Source: Neohoeflea coraliihabitans (GTDB lineage: Bacteria > Pseudomonadota > Alphaproteobacteria > Rhizobiales > Rhizobiaceae). From it: DNA of 64,000 nucleotides. The notes under the pieces were generated by a model that saw nothing but the letters and a program-made list of their open reading frames with translations, did no database searches and was not told where the DNA came from. The position numbers and the translations under genes were made by a program. The DNA lies in contig NZ_JAHWQX010000002.1 in the NCBI RefSeq assembly GCF_019334345.1, positions 682,001 through 746,000 on the forward strand. Direction: 5' to 3'. Below, piece by piece: positions 28,382 through 35,685 of the stretch (position 1 is the stretch's first letter; each line of letters starts with the position of its first letter).

Positions 28382-29605
28382 TCAGGCCCGTTCTTCCCAG
28401 GTCGGGGCCGGGTAGATCGGCTCGGCCGACGCGCCTTCGGCCGGCGCGATGACTTCCATCTCGCCGTCCTGGCGCTGGATGAGAAGCGGACCAAGCAATG
28501 CCGCATCGCCGTCGCCATCCTCGGTGAAGCGGATCTGGCCATAGAAGCACTCGAAGTCGAGGGCCGCCAGGGCATCGCGAACCGCGCCCACCTCAAGCGT
28601 GCCGGCATTCTTTGCCGCCTGCACGTAGGACACGATGCACGCCGCGCCGCTGGCCATGTGATAGGTCAGTTCGCGTTCGAAGTTTGCGTTGTAGTACTTG
28701 GCGAAGTCCGCTGCCGACCCGAAGTAATCGCCGGAATAGGGCGCGCGCTCGGACCAGTAGGCCTGGGTGACGACACCGTTGGCGTAGTTGCCGAGCGCAT
28801 CGCGGTAGCCGGCCGTCTGCGGGCCGAGCGTCTGGTAGAGCATCGGCACATTGGTGTTGGTCGCCACCATCTGCCGGGCGATCAGGATCGAGGGCTCGTC
28901 ATGGGTGGTGCAGACCAGCACGTCCGGCGTGTTTTCACGGATCGTTGTCAGGACGTTGGAGACATCGTTGACCTGGGCCGGCAGGGCGATGAAATCAAGC
29001 ACCTTGATCCCAGCCTCTTCCAGGCTGGTGCGCGCGCCCTCGGCCTGGAACTTCGAGAAGGCGTTGTTGGTATAGAGGATGCTGACCGTCTCCACCTTCG
29101 GATCAAGCGAGGTGAACATGTTGACCGAAGAGACGAACTGTTTCGAAGCGCGCGGGAAGATGCCGAACACGCGCTCGCGGCCCTGGGTGAAGATCAGGTC
29201 GGAGCCACCGCCAGCCTGAACCATGATGCGTCCGGCCGCCTCGGTGATGGCGCATGTCGGCAGCACGATGCTCGAACCGAAAGAGCCGAGGAAGAAGTCG
29301 ATGCCTTCATCGACCTGACTCTGAATGAGGGTGGTGGCACGGGAGGGGTCGCTGGCATCGTCGAAAAGGTTCAGCGCCAGCTGGTACTTTTCGCCGCCGA
29401 TCTCGGCGCCTCCCATTTCCTCATTGATGTACTTCACGGCACAGCGATAACCGTTGAGAACGTTGAGCCCGGTCTCTGCTGCTCCGCCGGTCATCGGTAT
29501 GGAGCCGCCGAAGGTGATGGTGTTGTCCTGTGCGAATGCCATGCGTGGCAGGGTGGAGCTCAGAGCGAGCGCACCGCTTGTTGCGAGAAAATTGCGTCTG
29601 TCCAT
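28382..29605 (-). CDS. Branched-chain amino acid type ABC transporter substrate-binding protein (Tat-exported)
   Basis: 407-residue Peripla_BP_6 protein. The N-terminus MDRRNFLATSGALALSS followed by AFAQ is a twin-arginine signal peptide, so the protein folds before export, which is common for this class. The mature part begins with ITFGGSIPMTGG, the standard first strand and loop, and shows the FDDASDPSRATT segment of lobe 1 and LYQTLGPQTAGYRDALG of lobe 2. It determines the substrate of the LivFGHM importer. It lies 28 bp downstream of livF and is followed by a strong stem-loop. The family binds amino acids, amides, urea or aromatic acids, and I cannot tell which applies here. Confidence 0.92.
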   Translation of the reverse strand: MDRRNFLATSGALALSSTLPRMAFAQDNTITFGGSIPMTGGAAETGLNVLNGYRCAVKYINEEMGGAEIGGEKYQLALNLFDDASDPSRATTLIQSQVDEGIDFFLGSFGSSIVLPTCAITEAAGRIMVQAGGGSDLIFTQGRERVFGIFPRASKQFVSSVNMFTSLDPKVETVSILYTNNAFSKFQAEGARTSLEEAGIKVLDFIALPAQVNDVSNVLTTIRENTPDVLVCTTHDEPSILIARQMVATNTNVPMLYQTLGPQTAGYRDALGNYANGVVTQAYWSERAPYSGDYFGSAADFAKYYNANFERELTYHMASGAACIVSYVQAAKNAGTLEVGAVRDALAALDFECFYGQIRFTEDGDGDAALLGPLLIQRQDGEMEVIAPAEGASAEPIYPAPTWEERA

Positions 29606-29633
29606 GTGTATTCTCCCCTTGATCGGGCCGGCG

Positions 29634-30383
29634 TCAGGCCAGCCCCAGATAGGCTTCCTTCACTTTCGGATCGTCGAGGAGTCTGCGCCCCTCTCCCTGT
29701 TGGACGATCCGACCTTTTTCGAGCACGTAGGCGTAGTCCGCGATGGCCAGCGTCTGGTGCACGTTCTGTTCGACGAGTAGAACGCTGATGCCGTCCTCGT
29801 TCAGGCGTTTGACGAGCGAGAAGATCGAACCGACCAGGATCGGGCTCAGGCCCAGCGACGGCTCGTCAAGGATCAGCAAGCGCGGCATGGTCATCAGCCC
29901 GCGTCCGATTGCCAGCATCTGCTGCTCGCCGCCCGAAAGAGAGCCGGCATTTTGCTGGCGCCGCTCGCGGAGACGGGGAAACAGGTCAAAGACGCGCTCG
30001 ATGTTCTGCTTGCAGGCCGTGCGCGCTCGCGCCACATGCCCGGCGAGCAGAAGGTTTTCGTGAACACTGAGATGCTGGAAGACCAGCCTTCCTTCCGGGA
30101 CCAGGGCCAGGCCGCGGTCAACGATCTGGTGCGCCGGCATGCCGGTAATGTCGTGCCCGTCGAAAGAGACCCGGCCGCTGCGCGGCCTGAGCGCGCCGGC
30201 GATCATCTTGACGCTGGTGCTCTTGCCGGCGCCGTTGCCACCGATCAGCGCTGCGATACCGCCGCGGGGAATATCCAGCGTGCAATCTTCGACAGCACCC
30301 ATCCCGGCATAGTCATAGGAAAGCCCCTCCACGCGCAGCAGAGAATTGTCGCTCGCCTCAGCCGGGGTGCCGGTAGAAGTCAT
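29634..30383 (-). CDS. Branched-chain amino acid type ABC transporter ATP-binding protein, LivF-like
   Basis: 249-residue ATPase: Walker A GGNGAGKST, Q-loop with the LivF-type LVPEGRLVFQHLSV, signature LSGGEQQMLAIGR, Walker B LLILDEPSLGL and switch region VEQNV. I chose ATG 30383 because GGAG lies 6 bp upstream; the frame also has an ATG at 30405-30407, which would overlap the putative operator. It is the first gene of the accessory operon, downstream of the promoter at 30430-30459, an unusual place for livF. It works with LivG at the other end of the operon. Confidence 0.92.
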   Translation of the reverse strand: MTSTGTPAEASDNSLLRVEGLSYDYAGMGAVEDCTLDIPRGGIAALIGGNGAGKSTSVKMIAGALRPRSGRVSFDGHDITGMPAHQIVDRGLALVPEGRLVFQHLSVHENLLLAGHVARARTACKQNIERVFDLFPRLRERRQQNAGSLSGGEQQMLAIGRGLMTMPRLLILDEPSLGLSPILVGSIFSLVKRLNEDGISVLLVEQNVHQTLAIADYAYVLEKGRIVQQGEGRRLLDDPKVKEAYLGLA

Positions 30384-30398
30384 TCCATCTCCGTTCGT

Positions 30399-30427
30399 AT
30401 TGCACATCGATACGATCGCACTGCAAT
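30399..30427. promoter_or_regulatory. Candidate operator of the liv/hydrolase operon
   Basis: Perfect inverted repeat ATTGCA-N17-TGCAAT directly downstream of the -10 box. Its left part, ATTGCACATCGATACG (30399-30414), matches 14 of 16 bases of a motif at 31388-31403 in front of the divergent M20 gene. Placement over the transcription start suggests repression by the neighbouring IclR protein. Confidence 0.6.
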
Positions 30428-30429
30428 TT

Positions 30430-30459
30430 ATGATAGGGCGGCGGTTATCGCGCTGTCAA
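30430..30459 (-). promoter_or_regulatory. Sigma-70-type promoter of the liv/hydrolase operon
   Basis: On the minus strand a perfect -35 TTGACA (30454-30459) and a -10 TATCAT (30430-30435) are separated by 18 bp. Transcription would start at about 30423 and run leftward into livF. Confidence 0.65.
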
Positions 30460-30508
30460 GCGGCTGGTTTGTCGCTCGGTTTCGGGAACTGGTTGTTCTC
30501 GACGGTCT

Positions 30509-31324
30509 TCAGGACTGTCGAAGTCCGGCCGCGGCGGCGGAAACCAGAGGTCCGGCGCGCGATACGAATTCATCGGGTTGCCATTCGGCGAGAGAACCGG
30601 CCACATGGATCGCCCCAACCGGTCGCCCGGCCCCATCGAGCACGGCCGCGGCGACCGCGATCTCGCCCACCAGCACCTCTTCAATAGCCAGCGAATAGCC
30701 GCTCGCCCGTACCGCTTCGACATGGCGCAGAATGTCGTCGATCTGTGTCGTCGTGTGCGGCGTCAGCTTGCGCCGGTTCGAGCGTTGCAGCAGGTCAAGC
30801 ACCTCGTCATCCGGCAAATGACTGAGGACCGCACGGCCACCGGAGGTGCAGTAAGTCGGCACCCGCCGGCCGATCAGATGGGCATAGAAAGTGTCCCGCT
30901 TGCTTTGCATTCGAATGACGTAAAGCATTGACAAATCATCGAAAAGACTGAGATCAACGCGCTCCTTAACCGTTCTGCGCAGATCGGCGATGATCGGCAC
31001 GGCACGATGCACGAGCGGGTTGGAGCGCAAATAGTCGAAGGACCGCTCGAGCAGCTTGCGGCCCGGCACGACGCCCCCGGGACCCTTCTCCAGATAACCC
31101 AGCTGCACGAAGGTGTGGACAAGCCGCTGCACGCCGCTCTTGTCGAGCTGGGTCAGGGTTGCAATCCGCGCCAGGGACATGGGCTCTGGGTGATCGGCGA
31201 ATGCCTCCAGCACGCTCATCCCCCGCGCAAGAGCATCGACGAATAGACGATCGCCCGCCCCCGCAGCGCTCTTCTTCGTACTCGTCTGCGGTGTCGACGG
31301 GGTGCCTTCCTCCCTTGGTGCCAT
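30509..31324 (-). CDS. IclR family transcriptional regulator
   Basis: 271 residues: an N-terminal Ser/Thr/Lys-rich tail, a winged helix-turn-helix at about residues 27-85 (ALARGMSVLEAFADHPEPMSLARIATLTQLDKSGVQRLV, in pieces), and the IclR effector-binding GAF-like domain to the end (YVIRMQSKRD, TSGGRAVLSHLPDDEV, EEVLVGEIAVAAAVLD). ATG 31324 is preceded by GGGAG 6 bp upstream; the longer open frame to 31486 crosses the intergenic region. The gene lies between the liv/hydrolase operon and a divergent M20 gene, and both flanks carry the ATTGCAnAnCGATACG motif. I infer that it controls both and responds to the imported substrate or a product. Confidence 0.92.
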   Translation of the reverse strand: MAPREEGTPSTPQTSTKKSAAGAGDRLFVDALARGMSVLEAFADHPEPMSLARIATLTQLDKSGVQRLVHTFVQLGYLEKGPGGVVPGRKLLERSFDYLRSNPLVHRAVPIIADLRRTVKERVDLSLFDDLSMLYVIRMQSKRDTFYAHLIGRRVPTYCTSGGRAVLSHLPDDEVLDLLQRSNRRKLTPHTTTQIDDILRHVEAVRASGYSLAIEEVLVGEIAVAAAVLDGAGRPVGAIHVAGSLAEWQPDEFVSRAGPLVSAAAAGLRQS

Positions 31325-31387
31325 TGTCGTCTCCCTGCGTTTGACGAGGCTGTGATGCTCATTGTACGCTACCAACGATTTGTACAC

Positions 31388-31403
31388 ATTGCAGAGCGAT
31401 ACG
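31388..31403 (+). promoter_or_regulatory. Second copy of the putative IclR-type operator
   Basis: ATTGCAGAGCGATACG lies 3 bp before the ATG of the divergent M20 gene and 64 bp upstream of the IclR start. It matches the site at the livF promoter at 14 of 16 positions. It is also flanked by CATTGC...GCAAATG, a near-palindrome, so it could serve both M20 repression and autoregulation. Confidence 0.55.
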
Positions 31404-31406
31404 CAA

Positions 31407-32564
31407 ATGCCGAAAATTTCCTCCAGAACGCTGTTCAACGCCCGCGATTTGCCTTTTGACAGCGGAGCCATGGCCGCAGATCTCAAGCGCTGGGTCGATC
31501 AGGAAAGTCCCACCTACGATGCTGATGCCGTCAACCGCATGATGGACGTCGCCAGCCGCGATCTGGCCATGCTCGGTGCCGATCTGCAACGTCTCCCCGG
31601 GCACGGGGGCTATGGCGACTGCGTCAAGGCCACCTTGCCGCATAGCCGGCGTGGCGCGCCGGGCATCCTGGTTCTCGGGCACATGGATACGGTTCACCCG
31701 GTCGGCACCATCGCGCATTTCCCTTTCCGCGAGGAGAAAGATCGATGCTACGGCCCCGGCATCCTCGACATGAAGGCCGGAAATTTTCTTTCGCTTGAGG
31801 CCATCCGGCAGTTGCAGCGCGCCGGAATTGATACGCCGCTTCCCATCACGGTGATGTTTACCAGCGACGAGGAGGTCGGCAGCCCGAGCACGCGGGCGCT
31901 GATCGAGGCGGAAGCGCGCAGACATCGCTTTGTTCTGGTGCCGGAACCGGCGCGGCGTAATGGTGGCGTCGTTACCGGGCGGTACGCCATTGCCCGCTTT
32001 CGCATCACCACGGTGGGGCAGCCCAGCCATGCCGGCTTGCGCTTGTCGGAAGGCGTCTCCGCCATCCGAGAGATGGCGCAACAGATCATCGCCATCGAAG
32101 CCATGACCGACAAGGAGAGCGGCTTCAGCGTTGGAGTGGTCCGGGGCGGCGAATGGGCCAATTGCGTGGCAACCACGTGCCATGCCGAAGTGCTCGTGTC
32201 GGCCACGACCCATGCGGTGCTTGAGCGTGCGATCGAACGCATGCATGGCTTGAAGCCGAAGGGCGCCGGCTCGATGGTCAAGGTCGAGCAGAGCGTCGTG
32301 CGGCCGGTCTGGGAAAAAACAGCGGCCTCCTGGGCGGTCTATGAAACGGCCAAGGGACTGGCGGCGGATCTCGGTTTCGATCTCCCCTTCGAGGTTTCAG
32401 GTGGTGGTTCGGATGGCAATTTCACCGGTGCCCTCGGCGTGCCAACGCTGGACGGGCTGGGGGCGCGCGGGGACGGGCCGCACACGCTGGAAGAGCATAT
32501 CGTCACCGAAAGCCTTGCCGAACGCGGGCGCCTGATGGCGGCGCTGCTGGCAACCTTGGACTGA
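31407..32564 (+). CDS. M20 family metallohydrolase (carboxypeptidase G2-like), copy 2
   Basis: 385-residue M20 hydrolase with intact zinc ligands: HMDTV, the DMKAG aspartate, SDEEVGS with the catalytic glutamates, and the C-terminal EEHI histidine. The lid domain spans about 190-290. Start ATG 31407 was chosen; a TTG at 31362 is possible but unlikely. The gene diverges from the IclR regulator, shares its operator motif, and is a paralogue of the M20 gene at 22429-23610 in the controlled operon. The two probably cleave successive or alternative amide bonds of the same family of compounds. No signal peptide, so the site is cytoplasmic. Confidence 0.9.
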   Translation: MPKISSRTLFNARDLPFDSGAMAADLKRWVDQESPTYDADAVNRMMDVASRDLAMLGADLQRLPGHGGYGDCVKATLPHSRRGAPGILVLGHMDTVHPVGTIAHFPFREEKDRCYGPGILDMKAGNFLSLEAIRQLQRAGIDTPLPITVMFTSDEEVGSPSTRALIEAEARRHRFVLVPEPARRNGGVVTGRYAIARFRITTVGQPSHAGLRLSEGVSAIREMAQQIIAIEAMTDKESGFSVGVVRGGEWANCVATTCHAEVLVSATTHAVLERAIERMHGLKPKGAGSMVKVEQSVVRPVWEKTAASWAVYETAKGLAADLGFDLPFEVSGGGSDGNFTGALGVPTLDGLGARGDGPHTLEEHIVTESLAERGRLMAALLATLD

Positions 32565-32618
32565 GGCAGAGGCGCTGCGACATTGTCGCGGCAATCCACA
32601 AATTTTTCAGGAGCTGGC

Positions 32619-32692
32619 TGGAGCGGGTGAAGGGAATCGAACCCTCGTCGTCAGCTTGGGAAGCTGCTGCTCTACCATTGAGCTACACCCGC
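32619..32692 (-). tRNA. tRNA-Gly (anticodon CCC)
   Basis: The minus strand folds as a standard cloverleaf: acceptor GCGGGTG/CACCCGC, D-arm with AGCTCAATGGTAGAGC, anticodon stem CAGC/GCTG with loop TTCCCAA (anticodon CCC), T-arm GAGGGTTCGATTCCCTT, discriminator T and an encoded CCA. It reads GGG codons, which are frequent in a high-GC genome. The rest of the 302-bp gap 32565-32866 shows nothing further. Confidence 0.97.
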
Positions 32693-32866
32693 GTGTCGCC
32701 TCGATACCACGGCCCGTGCACGGACGGCAATCGCTAACGGTGCGGGACTGCACCGGACAGACTGCCTATGCAGACGCCCCGTTTTTTAGCGCGAGATAAC
32801 CGCGCTGCCGGCCATTAGTGGACACATCCGCGCGATCGGCTAGATTGCCGTTCGAGGGCGAGATAA

Positions 32867-33196
32867 ATGAGGACGGCTATCATGCGGCTTACGGCGCTTG
32901 CGGTCACCAGCGTAATGTCGATGCTTGTTTCGGTTCCACATTCGTCCGCGGACGGAACACCCGGCGTTGTACTGGCCGGAGAACGGATCGGCGACATCAT
33001 CGAACGATGGCACATGTTCAGCGAATTGTGTCAAGGCGGCTCAGGCGATGATCCCGCAACGCTGAAAGCCTGCGAAGGACGTAGCATGATCTCCCAGCAA
33101 CTTGAAGGAATGGGCTACTGCCTCGGCAAGGAGCACCAGTCACGCTCGCAGCATCGCTGGCATCGCTGCGGAGCAGGTTCGATCAGAAGCATGTGA
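32867..33196 (+). CDS. Small secreted cysteine-containing protein of unknown function
   Basis: 109 residues with a Sec signal peptide (RLTALAVTSVMSMLVSVPHSSA) and a short mature part with four spaced cysteines: ELCQGGSGDDPATLKAC, then GYCLGK, then WHRC near the end. This C-xGGSGD-x-PAT-x-C...WC-GK...WHRC pattern is one I recognise from small exported proteins of Rhizobiales, all uncharacterised; two disulfides are likely. An alternative ATG at 32882 has a better spaced GAGGA. The protein ends 10 bp before the ATP-grasp gene, so they may be cotranscribed, but no common function is known. Confidence 0.65.
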   Translation: MRTAIMRLTALAVTSVMSMLVSVPHSSADGTPGVVLAGERIGDIIERWHMFSELCQGGSGDDPATLKACEGRSMISQQLEGMGYCLGKEHQSRSQHRWHRCGAGSIRSM

Positions 33197-33206
33197 AGGC
33201 GAAGCG

Positions 33207-34349
33207 GTGAACTCGCGGCAGTTGAAGAGCGCGCTGCGCACGACACGGGGGCGACTGCGGGCCTGGAGAATAAGGTTGCGGCACCACCGGCGAGCGCGCC
33301 GGACCGTCCGCCAGATCGACATGCTGCAGGCGGCGAAGCCCCTGCTTCGTGACCCGCAGTATCAGGATTTTCTAAAGGATATCGACCGGTACTGGCGAGC
33401 GCATTTCGGCCACGAGGTCACCCGGGTCTGGCATCTGGCATTTGCACGCGGAACGGGCCTTCAGGATGTCCGGTTCATCCCGGCGCAAATCTATGCGGAC
33501 GCGATCTTGCCGCATTTAAACGACCTGCCTTTGCGGCCCGCATACCGCGACAAGAATCTCAGCGACGTTCTGGTGAAAACCGACAGGCGCCCGTCGACAC
33601 CCTTGCGAAGGATCCAAGGCAGCTATTTCTCCGGGACGACCGTCTTGCAGCGGCAGGACATCCTTTCGCATCTGGCAGCGCTCGAGGGACGGCCATTGAT
33701 CATCAAGGGCAGCCGGACCGACAATGGCGTTGGTATCCGCAGTCTGAGCATTGTGGCAGGAAAGCCGGTAATCGACGGACAGACATGCGGGCTCAGCGAC
33801 CTGGAGCAGCTCTACGGCACCGACTATCTGATCCAGGAGCGGATCATCCAACACGACCAGATTGCCGCAATCCACCCGCAATCGCTGAATACGCTCAGGA
33901 TCGTCACGCTGCGCTGGCAGGGTCGCATTCACAAGCTCGTCTCGTTCCTGCGTGTCGGATGCAACGGACAGGTGACCGACAATCTGTCACGCGGAGGATT
34001 GGGCTGCGGCATTGATGCCGATGGCCGCTTCCGAGAGATCGCGTTCGACTTTTGCGGCAATGGCTATCGCGCGCATCCGAATACGGGCTATGTGTTTGCC
34101 ACCGCGCCGCCGGTGCCGGGCCATGCCGCCGCCTGTCAGTTCGCCTGCGATCTGCACCGCCAGGTCTTTCATTTCGATCTGATATCCTGGGATATCGCCA
34201 TTTCGGCGTCTGGCGAGCCGGTCTTTCTGGAAATGAATTTTCGCGGCCCGTCCGACAGCTATCAACTGACGTCGGGGCAGCCGCTGTTCGGCGCGCTGAC
34301 GGCGGAGGTGCTCGAGGCTGTCAGGGACGGCCGGCATTCGGGCTCGTAA
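33207..34349 (+). CDS. ATP-grasp protein of the sugar-transfer-associated type
   Basis: About 380 residues. The N-terminus is strongly basic (many Arg up to residue 40), and the rest has an ATP-grasp layout: GRPLIIKGSRTDNGVGI resembles the ATP-lysine strand and glycine-rich loop, DYLIQERIIQHDQIAAIHP the hinge and substrate segment, SLNTLRIVTLRW a conserved core strand, and EPVFLEMNFRGPSDSYQ the Mg-binding Glu/Asn motif. This matches the family PF14397, often found in capsule or polysaccharide loci, with no characterised reaction. GTG 33207 has AAGG upstream; the frame extends to 33102 only as overlap with the small secreted gene. The exact reaction (amide or ester ligation) is unknown. Confidence 0.75.
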   Translation: MNSRQLKSALRTTRGRLRAWRIRLRHHRRARRTVRQIDMLQAAKPLLRDPQYQDFLKDIDRYWRAHFGHEVTRVWHLAFARGTGLQDVRFIPAQIYADAILPHLNDLPLRPAYRDKNLSDVLVKTDRRPSTPLRRIQGSYFSGTTVLQRQDILSHLAALEGRPLIIKGSRTDNGVGIRSLSIVAGKPVIDGQTCGLSDLEQLYGTDYLIQERIIQHDQIAAIHPQSLNTLRIVTLRWQGRIHKLVSFLRVGCNGQVTDNLSRGGLGCGIDADGRFREIAFDFCGNGYRAHPNTGYVFATAPPVPGHAAACQFACDLHRQVFHFDLISWDIAISASGEPVFLEMNFRGPSDSYQLTSGQPLFGALTAEVLEAVRDGRHSGS

Positions 34350-34367
34350 GGCTGCACCGCAAGCGGG

Positions 34368-35468
34368 CTACCGGGCGGCGCGAAAATGCTTGGACAGCTT
34401 CAGCCCCTGCGCCTGGTAGTTCGAAGCCAGGCCGCTGCCATAAAGCATCTGCGGCTGCGCCTGCATATGTTCATAGACGAGGCGGCCGACGATCTGGCCA
34501 TGTTCGAGGATGAACGGCACTTCGTGCGAGCGCACCTCAAGAACCGCACGGCTGCCGGTGCCGCCGGCGGGCGCATGGCCAAAACCGGGATCGAAAAAAC
34601 CGGCATAATGGACGCGAAATTCTCCGACCAGCGGATCAAACGGCGTCATCTCGGCGGCATAGAGCGGCGGCACATGCACCGCCTCGCGCGAGACCAGAAT
34701 GTAGAACTCATCGGGATCCAGAACCAGTTCGGCCGTGCCGGGATTGTAGAGCGGCTCCCAGAAATCCTCGATCTCGTAGGCATTCTTGCGGTCGACGTCG
34801 ATCAGGGCGGTGTGATGCTTGCCGCGATAGCCGACCAGGTGTCCCGGTCCGGCGCCTTCAAGATCAATCGACAGGGCGATGCCATTGCCGGAGACATTCG
34901 GATGATCGGCGGCGATCAGGGTCTCGCTGTCGTGCAGGCGGCGCAATTCGTCCTCTTCGAGGAGACTGCCCCCGGCACGGAAACGGATCTGCGACAGGCG
35001 CGATCCGCTGCGCACGACGATCGGAAACGTGCGCGGGCTCACCTCGAGCCACAGGGGCCCGTGATAACCGGACCGGATCTGGTCGAACTCCTGCCCGAAA
35101 TCGGTCAGGACACGGGTGAAGATGTCGAGCCGCCCGGTTGAACTTTTCGGATTGGTCGAGGCGGAGATCGCCTCCGGCAAAGTCAAAGCCTCGTGCAGTT
35201 CGATCATGTAGACACAACCGGTCTCGAGGACGGCGCCTTCGCTCAGATCGATGCGATGCATGGCAAGGCGCTCGAGCTTCTGGTGCACGGTGTGGTCGGG
35301 GCCGGGCAGGAAGCTGGCGCGCACCCGATGCGCGACCGCGCCCAGACGGAGATCGAGACTGGCAGGCTGCACCTGATCTTCGTCGAACGGCGTCAAACAG
35401 GCAAGCGCACCATCGGCATGAAGTTTGCGGATCGCCTCGTCGGTCAGGATACCTGTGGTTCTCGTCAT
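34368..35468 (-). CDS. dcd: 2'-deoxycytidine 5'-triphosphate deaminase (tandem-domain form)
   Basis: 366 residues, about twice the length of E. coli Dcd. It contains the alphaproteobacterial two-domain form: an N-terminal dUTPase-fold domain (VQPASLDLRLG; SASTNPKSSTGRLDI with the catalytic-type SSxGR loop; SGYHGPLWLEV) and a second related domain (GRKHHTALIDV-like segment, FDPGFGHAPAGGTGSRAVLEVRSHEVPF). It deaminates dCTP to dUTP, feeding dTMP synthesis. ATG 35468 was chosen because the family begins with a short TGILTDEAI stretch; the longer frame runs into the metZ leader. It is divergent from metZ and its riboswitch, a neighbour arrangement I recall from rhizobial genomes. Confidence 0.9.
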   Translation of the reverse strand: MTRTTGILTDEAIRKLHADGALACLTPFDEDQVQPASLDLRLGAVAHRVRASFLPGPDHTVHQKLERLAMHRIDLSEGAVLETGCVYMIELHEALTLPEAISASTNPKSSTGRLDIFTRVLTDFGQEFDQIRSGYHGPLWLEVSPRTFPIVVRSGSRLSQIRFRAGGSLLEEDELRRLHDSETLIAADHPNVSGNGIALSIDLEGAGPGHLVGYRGKHHTALIDVDRKNAYEIEDFWEPLYNPGTAELVLDPDEFYILVSREAVHVPPLYAAEMTPFDPLVGEFRVHYAGFFDPGFGHAPAGGTGSRAVLEVRSHEVPFILEHGQIVGRLVYEHMQAQPQMLYGSGLASNYQAQGLKLSKHFRAAR

Positions 35469-35533
35469 GGCAGCCGCCCCCGTTTGTGTGCGCTCCCGAT
35501 TATCGTGGTTCTTGTCTTGCCGACGGGGTGCAT

Positions 35534-35562
35534 TTGACGCAAGCGCCGCCGGAGTATAAAGC
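35534..35562 (+). promoter_or_regulatory. Promoter of metZ
   Basis: TTGACG (35534-35539) with TATAAA (35555-35560, 15-bp spacer) or TAAAGC (35557-35562, 17-bp spacer). It lies just upstream of the SAM-II aptamer, so transcription would start next to the riboswitch. Confidence 0.55.
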
Positions 35563-35572
35563 CATTTTATCC

Positions 35573-35629
35573 CATGGTGATTTGGCCGACCGGCTTGCAG
35601 CCATGTTAAACAAGTTGCTAAAAGGTCGG
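35573..35629 (+). ncRNA. SAM-II riboswitch
   Basis: The aptamer matches the SAM-II pseudoknot. P1 pairs CATGGT (35573-35578) with GCCATG (35600-35605). The loop carries the conserved GATTT. The pseudoknot stem P2 pairs CCGACC (35586-35591) with GGTCGG (35624-35629). The conserved TTAAA and GCTAAA segments lie between. The element stands upstream of the methionine gene metZ, the classical setting in alphaproteobacteria, and is followed by an intrinsic terminator, so SAM should shut off metZ by termination. Confidence 0.93.
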
Positions 35630-35640
35630 GCGTTCGAGCA

Positions 35641-35669
35641 CCGGCTGGCATCTTGGCAGCCGGTTTTTT
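35641..35669 (+). terminator. Riboswitch-controlled intrinsic terminator in the metZ leader
   Basis: Stem CCGGCTG / CAGCCGG followed by six T residues, 16 bp before the metZ ATG. The 5' arm ACCGGCT (35640-35646) is an exact repeat of ACCGGCT inside the aptamer (35589-35595). The 3' arm AGCCGGT (35658-35664) could therefore pair with either, giving mutually exclusive terminator and antiterminator. Confidence 0.85.
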
Positions 35670-35685
35670 ATTGGACGCTGGAACG

